Shown piece after piece: positions 1-13,043 of a stretch of DNA of 64,000 bases; within the stretch, counting starts at the first letter, position 1; the number at the start of each line of letters is the position of its first letter. The stretch spans positions 4,270,501 through 4,334,500 of the forward strand of contig NW_024881313.1 of the NCBI RefSeq assembly GCF_018691265.1, written 5' to 3'. The notes beneath the pieces were generated by a model that worked only from the letters and a program-made list of their open reading frames with translations, made no database searches and had not been told where the DNA came from. This DNA is from Tyto alba (taxonomy: Eukaryota; Chordata; Aves; Strigiformes; Tytonidae). A program made the position numbers and the translations under genes.

Positions 1-400
1 GCCGCGGGGGCGGGGACCCCGCCGGGCCTGCGGGGCGATGACTCGTCAGTGCCTTCCCGGCGAGGGCGCCTCATGGGCGGCGGGCGGGAGCGTGCGCAGG
101 GGCCGCCGGGGCCGCCCCTCGGCAGCGCGGGCGGTGCCCGGGGGAGGAGGGGGCGGCGCGGCTCCCGCCCGGCCGCGGGCGCCAACTTTCCCTCTTCCCC
201 GCTCCCCGCCTGCGGCGGGACCGGCCTGCCCGCGCCCGGCCGGGCCTCAGGCGTGCCGGCTCTGCCGCCCCGGCCGCTTCGGGCGAAGCGGCTCGTCCCC
301 AGCCCGGGCATGGCGCTGCCGCCGCCCCGCGCCGTCTCTCCTCGGCCTCGGCAGGTGTGCTGCCCCGCCTGCTAGGCTGCTGCCCCTCTGAAACTGCTCG
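1..400. promoter_or_regulatory. CpG island, probably a promoter region cut by the window edge
   Basis: The first 360 bases or so are extremely G+C rich and full of CpG, whereas the sequence after about 400 drops abruptly to AT-rich DNA. GGGCGG boxes of the Sp1 type occur near 75 and again near 150, and a paired bZIP-like half-site (TGAC, two bases, GTCA) lies at 39-48. In birds such islands mark promoters and first exons. The island reaches base 1, so its centre and transcription start may lie outside. No TATA box is visible. Transcription to the right is suggested only by the possible donor at 355; direction is not proven. Confidence 0.8.
310..354 (+). CDS. Weak candidate first coding exon, 15 codons before a possible splice donor
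   Basis: An ATG at 310 has G at both -3 and +4, a good initiation context. It opens a 15-codon frame reading MALPPPRAVSPRPRQ and is followed at 355 by GTGTGC after CAG, an acceptable but not strong donor; the junction would be phase 0. The frame is also open upstream of the ATG, which is common in G+C-rich DNA and adds no support. I do not recognise the peptide and cannot find the next exon, so this is a possibility only. A non-coding 5' exon is equally likely. Confidence 0.15.
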
Positions 401-3400
401 GCTTTCTCTCTTTGCTAATAAAAACGCAGTGCTGAAGCTGGCAGAAATCGAGCTAGTTCTGTGAGGCAGGCCAAGTTCTAAAATCGGGGGAAAGACACAA
501 AAGTTTTAAGCGGCCGGGGACCAGAGACTCCCGCGTTTCACTAGAAGTATGAGGAAACAACATGCTGCTGCAAAAGCTAGCGTGCATTTCAGTTTATTAA
601 GTTTTAATAGGCAGGCCTGAATGCCTGAAGATAATCACTGAAGCTTAAATTGCGAGTGTAACGTTACATTAATGTAATGTTACAGGTCAGCGAGATGAAA
701 GGTGTGGTTCTCATAATTATCACGATGCCTAGTATGAGGTAACAAAACCACATACCACAAAACTCTGTAATTTATGACTCGACGTGGTGCAAGCGTACTG
801 TTGTGATATTGTTGGGGTTTTTTTTTAATCTCAGATTCTTTGCTTTTCCTACACCGTGCATCACGTAACACCAGAAAAGCTTAGCGGAAAGAGGTTCCCA
901 AAGTGAAAGTTCTAAGTCATCTTGTGTGTCTCAAGTGGATTATCAGCCCCTAGGTGCCACAGCCCACAGGATGTCAGGAAAGATACAGTCCGGCCTGTGT
1001 GGTCTGTGCGTTGCTGTTTAATTCCCGACAGGCAGTTCTGAGACTTCTCTGCAGAGAGGAGAACTTTATGCTAAAACACTGTCATTGCTTAATAACTGTA
1101 TATTTAATTCTATAGCCAGTATTCATTACTTTTTTTTCTTATCTCAAAGTTAAAGTATTACAGGGTGAACACCCACATAGGTTCAACTGAGCGTGTCATT
1201 TGCCAGGACTTGCAGGACACAACTGAAACTTTGCACGTATGATGTCTCACATGCAGCTGATTGAGTGCAAGCTGGTGGAGAATGATGTCAGGTTGGTCGT
1301 GCTCCATCTTTAATGTTTATCCTCAGCGTGATGGCAGGTTAAACTCGATCTGCTTGTGAATACAAGATGCGGGTACGTTATGTTACTCACCTCTATCAAA
1401 CACTGGAAAAATCAGTAGGGAGCTGCACCGGTGACACCAAGTATGGATCCCAGATACCACGTGGAGGCTCAGCTTTACGGTTTGGTGCATGTGAGGGGCT
1501 TCTGGCACAGCCTGAAGGATGAGAATCTGTGAAAACTCACCAGATAAGCGCTCAGCCAAAAGGTGATTAACCTTTCTGAAGGCAGCTGGGGAATAAAGGA
1601 GTAAACGTCTGAATAGGAGCCTACGTTGGAATTACTTTCTCAGTTATTCTGACACAAACAGCATCCAATTTTTGCTGTCATCCAGTTCTAGAAATGTGCA
1701 CTGAAATTTGTTCCTTTAAAAATTGACTTGTTTTTGGCATACAGAGCAAAGAGTAAGATGCCATATAAAAAGTACATTGTTTTGGGCAGCCTGTGTGTGC
1801 TGCAGGAATAAAGAAAACTTGATTGAGTTATATTCTGTTATTAGTTTAAATTGAAGTGGGCGATTGCTGGGCAGACAGTGTTACAGTGCAGATAACAGAC
1901 TGGATGCTGCAAACGGCTCTGTGTGGGGAGGCGTGTATGGCACGGGCTCTTGGTGCTCTGGCTGCTGCAATGCTGCCTCTCTGCTGCATTTCACAGGATG
2001 GGTTAATAATAGTTCACACTATCAGTGGAGTGCTGGTAAGAATTTGGTTGGTTTTCAGAGCTGTATCGCGTCTCTGAAAAAGTGGGAACAAACACTTATC
2101 AACGGATCTTTTTTGGTCAACCTTGCAAATCAAGCTTGACTTAGTATACGGAAACACTGTTCTGGGAATAGAATATATTTGGTTTCTGAGGGATTCTGTA
2201 GTTGCTTTCCTTACTCATAATACTCATGAATATTCATATGGTAATGAAATAATCCAGTGTACAGTGGTTTGGGGTTTTTTTTCTCCCACATTTTAGTGGC
2301 TGCCTGATAAATTACCAGTTACTTGAAAAAGTATCAGTGCAGATAACCCGAGAGAGTTGTGCCTATTGAAATATTCCACTCAGGTGGTGCTACACGTGCC
2401 CATCAGCATATCAGCTGCTTTCTGGGTTTTGCATTTAAGTATTTAAGACTTGTGAAGAATTAGGCTAGCTCAGGAGCACTGCTCTGGGGTCTTCTGTAAG
2501 GCCCTACTGGTGTCTTCTGCCACGAGACCGTGTTCTGCAGGAGGAACTCTTTAGGTCTGTAGCAATACCATCAAACAGTGTATTCATGTCTTCTGTGGCT
2601 CACAGGTGAAAACAGACATTGATTTAAAGCTGCTGCTAAGTAAATGCTTCTCTCTGAGCTTTTTCTACCAGCATGTTGTCCAAGCAACCTGAAGTGCTGT
2701 TACCTTCTCTGCAAGTGTGCCAAGAAGCGGGGGCTTTTAGTCTGCCTTGCTAGGCCGTCTCCCTGCCTCTTGGTTTTGGCTGCTCCAGTCCCTTGCAGGT
2801 AGTTTGTCTGACTTTTCTGATGTCTCTAGTCTGGGAGCAAAAGGCCTAATTTGCTTCTGTTTGCCAGATTCACACTGTAGAATGGAATGGACTTAATGCA
2901 GTCAATTCCCCAGAGTACTGTCAAGAGGAGGGCAAAAACCAACCAAACAAAAAACCCCCAACCCTGAACTGCTGAGTATTCAATTGTGGCAACATGGCAA
3001 ATTTTACTGCATTTCTGCAGTCCTGGTAGTGTCTTCAGCTGTGATGTTAGGAACAGCACCTCTGGTTCCGCAGAGTGTTTCTGAAATGATGTTTAAGTCA
3101 TAACTTGGTATAAGTAATCTTTCGGGGCATTTTCAGCTGTTCATGGAAATCTAGAGGGTCACACACACTTTGGTTTCTCATATTTTTTTTTTTTTAGGGG
3201 GGCAGAGGGCAGGGAGGGGGAGCTTTCTGTCCCATCCTGTCTTTCACCCTTCCTCTGCCACAATTTGATTCTTCCTCATTCTACCCATAGCTGAACTGCG
3301 TACTCTAGAGTGGGGGATCAAGTAGCTTCTTAAAGCTCATTGCTAATACAAAGTTTACTATGGTGCTGAAGAGCCAATATTTAAACTGAATCTCTTAATC

Positions 3401-3775
3401 AGATGTTGTGAATATCAGTTTAAGTTTTGCTTTGTATTTATAGCAGAAGGGTATTTTAAATCACGTGTGCAGATGAGACTGTTGCTTGTATGAGCCACTG
3501 TGCATTCACTTGGTTCATGGTGAGTACTGACATCCTCCCGCACCTGTGTAGCTGTGCGGCTGCTGCGAGCAGTCCTGCTTCTGTGAGGCTTCATCGAGCA
3601 TTAAGGAAACGGATGTGAATGAAATCAGTGTCTGAACATATGTTGGCCTGAAGAGATGGAAGAGTGGATAAGAAGAGATACAAAAGATAAATCTGAAGAC
3701 AGTATTACCTTAGTGGAAGTAGAGATTGTTAATTGTATTGCACTGAAGCTGCTAGAAGAATTTGAAGGGAAAATT
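400..3775. other. Non-coding stretch, no gene recognised
   Basis: AT-rich single-copy DNA downstream of the CpG island. The open frames here are short (at most about 90 codons), lack recognisable motifs and are not flanked by convincing splice sites. An AATAAA occurs at 417, but no transcript end can be argued from it. A 28-bp inverted repeat (657-684) and a short T-run followed by G-rich sequence near 3183-3220 are the only structural features. If the left CpG island drives a rightward transcript, this is probably its first intron. Confidence 0.55.
657..684. repeat. Near-perfect 28-bp palindrome
   Basis: The two 14-base halves, meeting between 670 and 671, are reverse complements except for one position. 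The left half has ACGT where the right half has ATGT, the change expected from deamination of a methylated CpG. The ancestral palindrome may therefore have been perfect. It could be the fused terminal repeats of a decayed miniature transposon or a protein-binding dyad; no target-site duplication was recognised. Confidence 0.75.
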
Positions 3776-3873
3776 AAAAAACAAAACAAAACAAACAAAC
3801 AAAAAACAACCCCCCCCCAAAAAAAAACCAAAAAAACCCCAAAAAACCCTAAAACAACCAAACCAAAACCAAC
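3776..3873 (+). repeat. A/C-only low-complexity tract (AAAAC/CCAAAA type)
   Basis: Apart from one T at 3850 the tract contains only A and C for 98 bases: AAAAC and AAAC units, then a run of nine C, then alternating A and C homopolymers. All G and T are on the opposite strand. The open frames crossing it on both strands (to 3919 plus, 3625-3861 minus) are products of this composition, not genes. Confidence 0.9.
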
Positions 3874-6533
3874 TGCTTACACAGTTATTATACAAACTGA
3901 GATGATCTACTGTCGTTGAACATTTCGTCTATAACTTTGTAGGAAGTCCTGGTATTCAGTAGCATCCAGTGAGCTCTTTGTGTAGTATTGCTGTCGGAAC
4001 TGGGAGCTATGATGCTTCTCATCAAAGTTGACTGATTCCCAAATATTAGAATGGGTCCCACAACAAAACAGTACTTTCCGTGGGAGCAGAGGCAGCTGCT
4101 TTCCTAAGTGACCAGATTAGTAGGAAAAATAAAACTTCTGCAGTAAAAGAGTATTTGCAGAAGACAGACCAAAATCTTACATATAAAATACTACCCATCT
4201 GGAAAGCTCAGGTGATATGGAGGGTGAAAGAGGCTTCAGAAATTCCATGTCTGGTGGCAACTGTGACAACTGCTATCTTCAGTGACTTCAATTCTCATTC
4301 ACTGTTAGGCAGTCAGGGGGCCAGATTCCACAGCAGAGACCTCAAGTGGTTTAATAATCCATTGGCTGAATGCATGCAGCTTGCTTAAAGTTGGCCCTTT
4401 CAATATTTTCTCAGAAATGCTAATAATGGTTGTGCTTTGTCCTCGCTTTGATAGTAAAAGGTGTTGAATTACAAGCTAGCTGTGAGCACATGCAAAAATA
4501 GCATTTGGTACTGCTAAAATGTGTGCTTTGCTCTCTCTCATGTGTTGCCCAAACTTCCACCAGCATGTTGGATAAAGTGCAATATGACATAGATGACAGC
4601 TTCTGTATTGGAGCCCACAGTATGTTGTGTAAAACAAGAATAAAAAGGTGCAGCCCTTTTATGTTGCTGAATATGAGGATGAGGGGCTATACGCCAGCAT
4701 TTATAGAAGGCCTAGCAAACTTAAGTTTGTATGAAAGATTTTTGTTTGCTTAAAGCTGAGCTCTTCAGAAGAGTGTGATCGCCGTTGAAGTGGTTACCAT
4801 CATTAGACTCTCTTTCAGCATTTGCTCAATGTGTAATTTAACATTCAGAGTTGAGACTGGCTGTTTTGAAGAGGTGGCAGATCTTAACCCAAGGGTTCTT
4901 GCACCCAGAGTGATATGGCAACTAGGTGTATGGGATACTCTGTTCAGTGTCTGGAAATCGGAGGACAAACCCATGCTAAGCTGTCAGTAACGTGCATGGG
5001 TGTGTAGCCTTGCAAAGTAAATGAACAATTATGTGTGTTTACCTCAGCAGTAGTACTAATTACTGTTCATGGAAAGCAACTTGCTGCATTTATGGCTACA
5101 TTTATCTTAAGTTCATCCTCTATCCAGTACTTCTACAGCTGTAATTTTTGTTATTTATTGAAAATGCATTTCACAGTGATGTGGAAGGATGTATGCTCCA
5201 TGGATGTTGGTTATTAGCTTTGCATATTGGTGTGGTCAGGAACAGTATTCTATTTCAGGAAGGCTTTTCTATCACATAGAGTCTTTTTTAATTAACAGTT
5301 CTAATCAGCACTTTTTTTCCCTACTTGTGATCTTGAGCAGAGCAGGTTTTTGGATTTTTTTCCAGTTCCAAGTCTGGTTTCCTTTGCTCTTTGGGTTTGA
5401 ATTTAAATTGTGATAAAATGTAAGTGCAACATTTGTAACAAATTCTAGGCTATATTAATCTTGGGGAGGAAACTGGAACTGCCATTTAAATTTTAACTAA
5501 AACGTGATTTTTAATGCATCTGTGATAGGAAATTTGTTTCTGTTCTGAAGTTATCAAGTACATCGAGGCTAAGGCATGAAGTGTTTTTAATGACATAAAG
5601 TGCAAGTGGTATATTTTCTAGGAAGAAAGGGCTGAAAACAAGCATCTGTGAACTTATTGCAAACTGATTTTTTCCTTTTTAAGTTTGAAGGCCTCACATA
5701 AAGCCAGTAGGGATCTTTCCTTTTTCCTCTGCCGGCTTGAGTGGCTTTGGTTGAGGCCCATTGCAGGGCCACATCCCTGCCACTGGCAGGGATGGCTCCT
5801 CTTGTATGCCAACAGGTCTACACAAATACAAGTCAAAAAATGAGAAACTGAAGAAACATCAGGTAACTCGTAGCAGTAGTGTTGTACTTCACTTACGTAT
5901 ACTTACCTTTGGGGGGAAATTCATAGTGATTATCTTGTCTCCTCTTCAGGGCATGAGAGGATGTTTTCGTAGCTGACCTGCAGTCCTTACAAGAACTGTA
6001 AAATAATCAGGTGGCTGCCAGTCAAATTATCTTTTTTTCACTTGGTCATTTCTTGGGGAATGTGAAAAAGCCAGGAATCATATAATAAAAAATAATTTAA
6101 GGAAGAGGTGATGCTGAAAGAAGAAACATACTTCTTCAATTTGGAGACAATCTTACATACCATTCCTTCCTCTTAGATAATATAATGTAAATATAGACAA
6201 TAATCAGAAGTATTTTTTGTTAAGCTGCAGAATACTTTAATGCAGAAGATAAGCACTGAAGGCCAGCTGTTTCCAGTTTACTCTTTATTGTTGCTCCTGA
6301 ATATGCTTTTTCTTTTTTGTTGATAGTTTGTTTTTTTTTTTTTCTGAATAGGCTGTGTTTCACTGAGAACTCATTTTGCCTCTAGTAAGCACCAGTAATG
6401 CAAAATTTGGATGATAAACATTTAAGTAAATAGCAGCTATATATAATTTGAGAAAGGCAGAGACAAAGGTTTTAGCGTTATTTTGAAATGGTGGCAATTA
6501 GAGAATTGATTTGATAAATCAGCTGTGTTTAAC

Positions 6534-6553
6534 AAAAAAAAAAAAAAAAAAAA
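6534..6553 (+). repeat. Poly-A run (20 A)
   Basis: Uninterrupted A homopolymer. No retroposed gene or SINE body was recognised upstream, so it is treated as a simple repeat. Confidence 0.95.
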
Positions 6554-9500
6554 GAGTCCTTGGTTTAAAGGGACTGCCTCAGTGAATAATTTCACAATTA
6601 AAATTAAACAACCAATTCCTGTTACTTAGTGTCTAATTCTGTCTTGAGACTTTTGGAAATGCTTTGGAGGAGTACATACGGCTTATTACACTGTCCTCTA
6701 GTTAAAAGAGGCTGAAGCAATAGTCTGATCTGTAGAATAGAAGAAATATTCCAGTTTATGGTTTAATGATTTTTCTTTGCTATTAATATTTGCATTTTTC
6801 ACTCTGAATTTTTAGGAGGCTCCTTCTTAACTTTGTGCTGTGATAAACAAGGAGAATGGATTCCTTCACCAGAGATGCTGATGACACTGCAGTGCTCTTT
6901 GTGTCTCTGAGCGCCCAGGATAGAGTACATTACTGCTGTGCAGTTTCATTTAAGATATTGTAATTCATTAAAGATTGAATCGACTTAAATAGAGTTGTTA
7001 GTTATATCTTTTAAATGCTGCATCTTGTGCTACAAAGGATGGAGTAGACATAGAAGAAGAAATTTATCAGTTTAAGGGAAGAAAATTGAGTGTGATTCTG
7101 AAGCCAAGCTGGTCAGTTCTGTATGGCCAAAAGGATTAGAATTTAATTGCGGATGAATTTTGAAACATTTCTTAACAATTGCTCGAAAAAATTTCACTGC
7201 ATGCTAATGGAGGCCTTCTTATTTTTTAAGAGTTTTTGTGAAAAGCTGAGCACTTTCATTTTGAAATGTTGGCATTGCTGAAGTTGCTCCAACAAAACAT
7301 TTTTTTAATTTAGGAAATATTTGGACACTTCTGAGATTTTGCTCCCCCTTTTTCTGTTTATTTTTTTGTTTTGTTTTTATTTTTTTCCTCCCCAAGACTA
7401 CTTATTGAACTCGACCGATCTGCACTGCAAATGTTTCTGTTCCTTCTGGAAATTTATTTTTTTCACAACATGTTTTGTCAGATAGTAAATATTCATTGAA
7501 TAAAAACAGAACTGCTGAATATCTGAGTATGCTGTGGAAAGGAGAACTACATGTAAACTATCACTTATTTCTTCATCAGTGTGTAATATAGTCACCATCT
7601 TACTTTCTGGACATTATCCTAACAGAAGCAAGCGGAGCTGTAACCCAGAAACTGGAAGGTAGTACATTTAAGATGCAGGAGATCCAATTTCACTGCTGAT
7701 TGCCATGGGTATATGAATGTGAACTCAGCCCCTTATGTGGTAGATGACAGTGGCACTCAGTGAATAAAACAATACTATATCATTATTTCAGTCATTTATT
7801 TTGATGCGGTCATGCTGTGTATCTTCATCAGAGAGCGTGTGTGTATGTGTAGTAGCATTATGGAAGTGGCCTCAAAATTAATTTAAAGGCTGCATGTAGA
7901 CTTCAGATGCTTGCCTGCTTGCATGTGAAAGCTGCATACCAAATTACTGAGTTCTACCCTTGCTTCCTTTATCTTCAGATCAAAGGACTGACATTGACCC
8001 AAGTAAATTTGGTGACAGACTTGTAGGGAAACCCTGGAAGTTGACATATTTTTGTAGCAATATGTTGGAGAAGTGTTACAAGTTCTGTAAATTGCTGTTG
8101 AGTAGAGGAATGTCTGCTACCTCGCAGGCATCACTGATGGTTGTACTGGGTCAACAGGGGTGAGAGTTGTTAAGGTCCCCGTTTTGATGCAAAAAATAAG
8201 TGAAACACTCACATACTCACCTCTGTTTCAGTTTGTGGCCAGGGAGCTTTTTGTCCTGTTTATCCTGTTAAGCTCTTGCCATGCCCGTAGAGCCTTGCTA
8301 TTGAGGCATCAGGTCTTCATTATCTAAACATTTATTTTTGCATAAACTAGAGGGAAGGGAGAGATACGTGGAATTCTAAGGAAGGCCCCAAATAACTGCT
8401 TTTCTCCATAAATTTGTTTGGGCCATATTGCAAGAGCTTCCTGACTCACTTAACGAGTATGCTAATGTGAAAAAGATGGATTTGTGGAATGGTAACAAAA
8501 AATCTCAGCAGTGACAGCACAGAACGGGGGAAGAGGCTCAGGAGTATGCTCTTGTGTGCTCAGGCTGGGGGTTATTCACTGTAAAACAGGGTACCATGGA
8601 TGTGGCAGGGTGGACCAGGCAGTTGACAACTTCACTGAGGAATGAATTCACTAAAATCTGCTTTGAACTACTATGATATTTGGAGGGAAAAGGAAAGCTA
8701 AAAGGTATTTAAAATAAAATCCCATGGTTGCACAGCCTTCCAGGGAGTAACTAGGATGATCTGGGATTCTCTACTGTAGTTGTAAATGCTCTGTGCTCCT
8801 GGGAAGGTACAGGGTAAGGTAGTGGTGTGGTTGGGGAGAGTGGGAAATAATGTTACATGGAGTTTTTTGTATGCAGTTTCATTTCACACAGCCATGCTAG
8901 GGAGTCTTCATTTTCCCAGGCTCAGTGTAAGCACTTGCTGTAATTTAGAAGGACTTGCTACCTGTGCTGTAGGATTCTTTCCACACAGCCCTACCGTTGG
9001 TAATAACTGCATTTTCCTTACACCTCAGAAAATCTCTTAAATTGGCTAAATACTCCTGAACTATGTAAATGCTCTTAGAGATGGGAAATGCCAACACTGT
9101 AGCTGTATCTGTCCTCATGCTTTATTTTCAGCAGCTGTGCTTGAGGGTGGCTCCAGATTTTCATCTCTGTCCTAGGGCAGCTGAGAGTTGGCTAACTACC
9201 TTATATCTTGATCTTTCAGGGTTTCAGAATAACCCTTTTCTCGCTGGCAAGTTTGCTGTGAGATTGTGAAGAGCCTGTCTTCCGAACAGAGCAAATACCC
9301 TGTCTTTGCTGACAGTTACCTTGGGGCAATTACCCAGGGCTCTCTTTAGACCAGATTCAGCAGAGAGATAAAGTTTGTGTTGGGCACTGTGATCTGGAAC
9401 ATAGCTGTATGCCCTGGAGTTTTAGTGTCTCGCTGAACCTGCTTCCAGAGCCAGGGTAAATATCAAGAGCTTGTTCAGGTATACAACAGTAACTGGTTAC

Positions 9501-11166
9501 CCAGGATGGGCAAAAGGTATTTATTACTGTTACCTTCTGTGGATATTTTTGGTTGTATTCTTGTATTTGAATCTTGAGTGGTTTATCCAAATTGCTTTTG
9601 AACCGCCTTTTCCTGATGAACTTTAGTTCTGTAGCAATTTTCATATCTCTGAGTTACAAATTATCATGAAAGAGATGAGTGAAAAATTCTACATATACTC
9701 TTGCTGTACCTGAAATGTACGTAGAGCCTCAAATGCATTTCAAATATTGTAACAAAATAAAAATGAACAATAATTTATAACGTAAGTGTTCTGGAGATAT
9801 ACTGGGTTAATTGATAGCTGCATTTTTTTTTTTTCCTCAATGGCAACCTGACTTTTTATTTTCTTTCCTTTTTAAATAAAAAGTGCAGTCCCTGCAGCAA
9901 TATCACCCTAATTCTATGTTACTTCACTAACCTTGGAAACGTGGTGGGTGTACAGCTAGTGACCCCTTCTGCCACAGGATTGCTTACTACCACCAAGCAT
10001 TCTGGAAACGAATAAATGCTTATTCTTCCCTTACCCTGCCTATATGGAAGCCATAACATTTGCATTTGGAAACCAGATCCCCTTGCTCCACCTCCCAAGC
10101 CCCAACCCCTTAATATTGGAAAGGAGTGGAGTTTTGCCTGTAGTGATGTAGGTGGCTTCTAAAGATACACAGTGCCCCATGAATTCAAGATTGAGCCCAA
10201 ACACATAATTTTGCAATTGCTTGTTCTGTAGTAACAGGTGTGCATAAATATTGAAGGCATGTTAGTATTTGTTTATAATCTCTAGTGGTGTTGTGTGGCG
10301 AGAACCATGGCATGGAACTGAGTATACAGTTTTCTAGAAAGTCTTGTTAATTTATGTGGTGTAATAATTTAAATTTTATTATGCAGTCATTGTATTCCAT
10401 TAGACTTGTTACATCAATAATTAGGAACAATAACTCATGCTGACCTTTCTGCATGCGTAATTTTAAAATACTATTTGTAATTGAAGACCAAGTAAGTTTT
10501 TCTTTCAGAAGTCTGCAGAGATACAGTTGGTTAGGATAAGAAGTGAGAACTGAAGAGAAGTGGTTAGGAAGAGCCCACATACTTAGTTTGGTTTTGGCAA
10601 ATTGACACAAGATCGTAAACTGCAGAGGTAAGAAGTTAAAAACCTTCCAGTATCTGTATTTTGGGAAGACAGTTACATGGAATTAGTCATCCTTTCATGA
10701 CTGAAAATACAAGAAACAAACTGGGGGTGGAATCAAAAAAAAATCTTTTTTTCTTACTCTGTGTTGACCTGTGGAGTAAAGACAGACCTTTACATCTTCT
10801 GTTGTGTCCTAGCTTTGCTTCTTCAACTCCCCTCATCACCTGCTGCCTTTCTTCTTATCTGCCAAGCCCTGACTGTTGGTGGAAGGAAAGTGATTATAAA
10901 TTCCACATCTACCTGTTACTGACTGTGGAGGAAATTCTGCTCCACTGGTGTTTAGCTTTTGATAAGCAGTTATGTTCAGCAGAGCATTCTGCTACACATA
11001 CAGACTGCAGACTTTGTTTCTGTGTGCCCCAAAGTGGTATTCCCTTTGCATAATAAGTATCCACCTAGAAAGGTGCTACACGAGTCTTCTGCGGTAGAGT
11101 TGGTGGGTACCTGTCTTAGGCTTTTTAGGGAAATCAGAAATTGCCTGCTGTTCTGTTACTGCATTT

Positions 11167-11184
11167 AAAAAAAAAAAAAAAAAA
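11167..11184 (+). repeat. Poly-A run (18 A)
   Basis: Uninterrupted A homopolymer with no recognisable retroposon attached. Confidence 0.95.
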
Positions 11185-13016
11185 GCCTCCAGCCGGTGTC
11201 TGTGCTCACCTACTGCTGACCCTTCTGACTGTTTGTTCTGTTCTCCAGTTGCTCCACAGATGAGTGGTTTATTGGAGCTATTCTATCACGGTGGCTGCTG
11301 CAGCTCCTCTGTCCTGCAACCACTTAATCCTGTAAAATCTCAAAGCCTTCTTTTCTTGTGAATGCTGATTGTTCTAATTTATTTATTTTTGATGCTCTGT
11401 AGGGCAGGAGTGGCTTAGGAACAGGAAACTTAACACAGGCGTAATAGTATGATATAATGTACTTGTGTTGTTGGGCCCCTGTGTTAGTGTGTTAACTATA
11501 TAAATACAGGAGGTGCCTTTCTCATCTTCATCACGTATGTTGTGTTTGTCTTGCAAACTGAGGAGCTAATGCTGAAACACCAGGTTTCAGGGTTGGGGAG
11601 ACTTGGATCTGCACATACTGGCTTCATTCTTTACTAATGGCTAATAACTTTTCCCTAATTTTCATTCTATTCCTTCTAGAGGGAAAAAAAGAAGTGGAGT
11701 ATAGCAAGGAGTAAAGAAGAAATCTGAAGTTGAAGCAAGGAAGGAAAGGAGTTTGTGAAAGACAAAGGAATCTGTGTTTTTTAATGAGTTCTTTAACAAT
11801 AGGTCTTGGTTGGGATTTCTGAATCTCTGAAGCTGGGCAGAGTTATATGCCCAAATAGAAACCACGTTTTTTCTTGCTAGTCAGAGACATCCCTAATTCA
11901 GGAGCAAGCATTCAGGCCACCCCTTTTCTCCTGACTCACTTTGGGGTTGGATGCTCAGGGTTGTTCATTCAGTCTGTTTGAGGCATGTACCTGATGAGAT
12001 TCACCGCTTTTAATGGATGCCAGAAGTATCATCAGTACACTGCCTACAAAGTCCTTACCTAATTTATCTTGAAAAACTCTCTTGTTCAGATTACTAAACA
12101 CTTTCCTATACTGGATCATTTCTACAGGTAATTGTAGCTACCTTTTCAAGCTGTCTCAATTCTTCTCAGTATTTTGAATTTCCCTCCTCTGCAGGTCACC
12201 TGTTGAGATGCTGTTTTTTAACTCATTTTATGTAGAACATGCTCCTTAAGAGCAGCATTTATGACCTTGATGTAGATATTTTTCCTACTTTAATTTTTAA
12301 GAAGAACTTTACGTATCTGAGGCTTTAACTTTTTTGCTTGGCTTTGCTGCTCAAGATGCTTAGAACTGAATGCTCAATCCAAAGGGCAAGGTTCAAAGCG
12401 CTGGTTCTCAGTTACTGACTGTATGCTGAAGCAATCCTGGTGAAGAAATAAGCATTCTCTTTTTCAGATATGACATGCCCTCTCCCTGTTCTTCCAAGAA
12501 TACAGTAGACTTAAGATCGGTTTTAAAGCCATCCTGTTTGGAGTCCTTGGATTTGTTAAACGTTGGGCTGGTGGCTGATCCCTCCTAAACAAATGTTGGT
12601 TTTGTTGCTGTTGTAGGAGAAATGCTGTTTTTCTTTCTTTTTTGTTTGTTTCTTCCCCTTTCCCCTCCCAGTGGTTCCACAGCAGAACAGATCTCTCTTC
12701 AAGATCATAAAGGCCTTCCCTTCTGGGTACCTTTTGGTTGCTTTCTACGTGGTTGTCATGGGTAGGTGGCTTAGTAGAACATACTTCTTAACAGTAGCTT
12801 CTCTGGCAGGCAGTCTGCAGCTGATTTTGAGACTGTTTTTGTGAGCCTCCTCTGCTGACTTGTGCGCTAATTTATTCACCATGAGCCCACTGCAGCTTCT
12901 TAACTTTGAACCTCTGGAGTTAAACAATCGCACATCTTGCATGATGGTAGTTTTTAGAGTCTAATAGGCAGGGCTAATGACAAGCACTCAAGAAAGCAAG
13001 GCTGTTGGTTTGTTGT

Positions 13017-13043
13017 GTTTTGTTTTGTTTTGTTTTGTTTTTT
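13017..13043 (+). repeat. (TTTTG)n simple repeat
   Basis: Five tandem GTTTT units ending in a T run. It is the reverse-complement type of the AAAAC tracts at 3776, 22916 and 35474. Confidence 0.9.

Larger units (their letters stand above)
3874..13016. other. Non-coding stretch, no gene recognised
   Basis: About 9 kb of AT-rich DNA without a recognisable exon, RNA gene or interspersed repeat. The longest ATG-initiated frames (4080-4388, 102 codons; 10661-11053, 130 codons) have unremarkable composition and no domain, and frames of this length are expected by chance in 64 kb. An exon-like start after CTTCAG at 7979 runs open to 8163, but I recognise no protein in it and see no good donor. A TATATAAATA box at 11497-11506 has no other promoter features around it. 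Poly-A runs at 6534-6553 and 11167-11184 are listed separately. Confidence 0.55.

Noticed and set aside
38..391. Overlapping 117- and 108-codon frames in the left CpG island
   Set aside because: Two frames are open at once because the DNA is G+C-rich; neither translation resembles a known protein.
11497..11506. TATATAAATA, a perfect TATA-box-like sequence
   Set aside because: Expected often by chance in AT-rich DNA; there is no CpG island, initiator, first exon or LTR structure around it.
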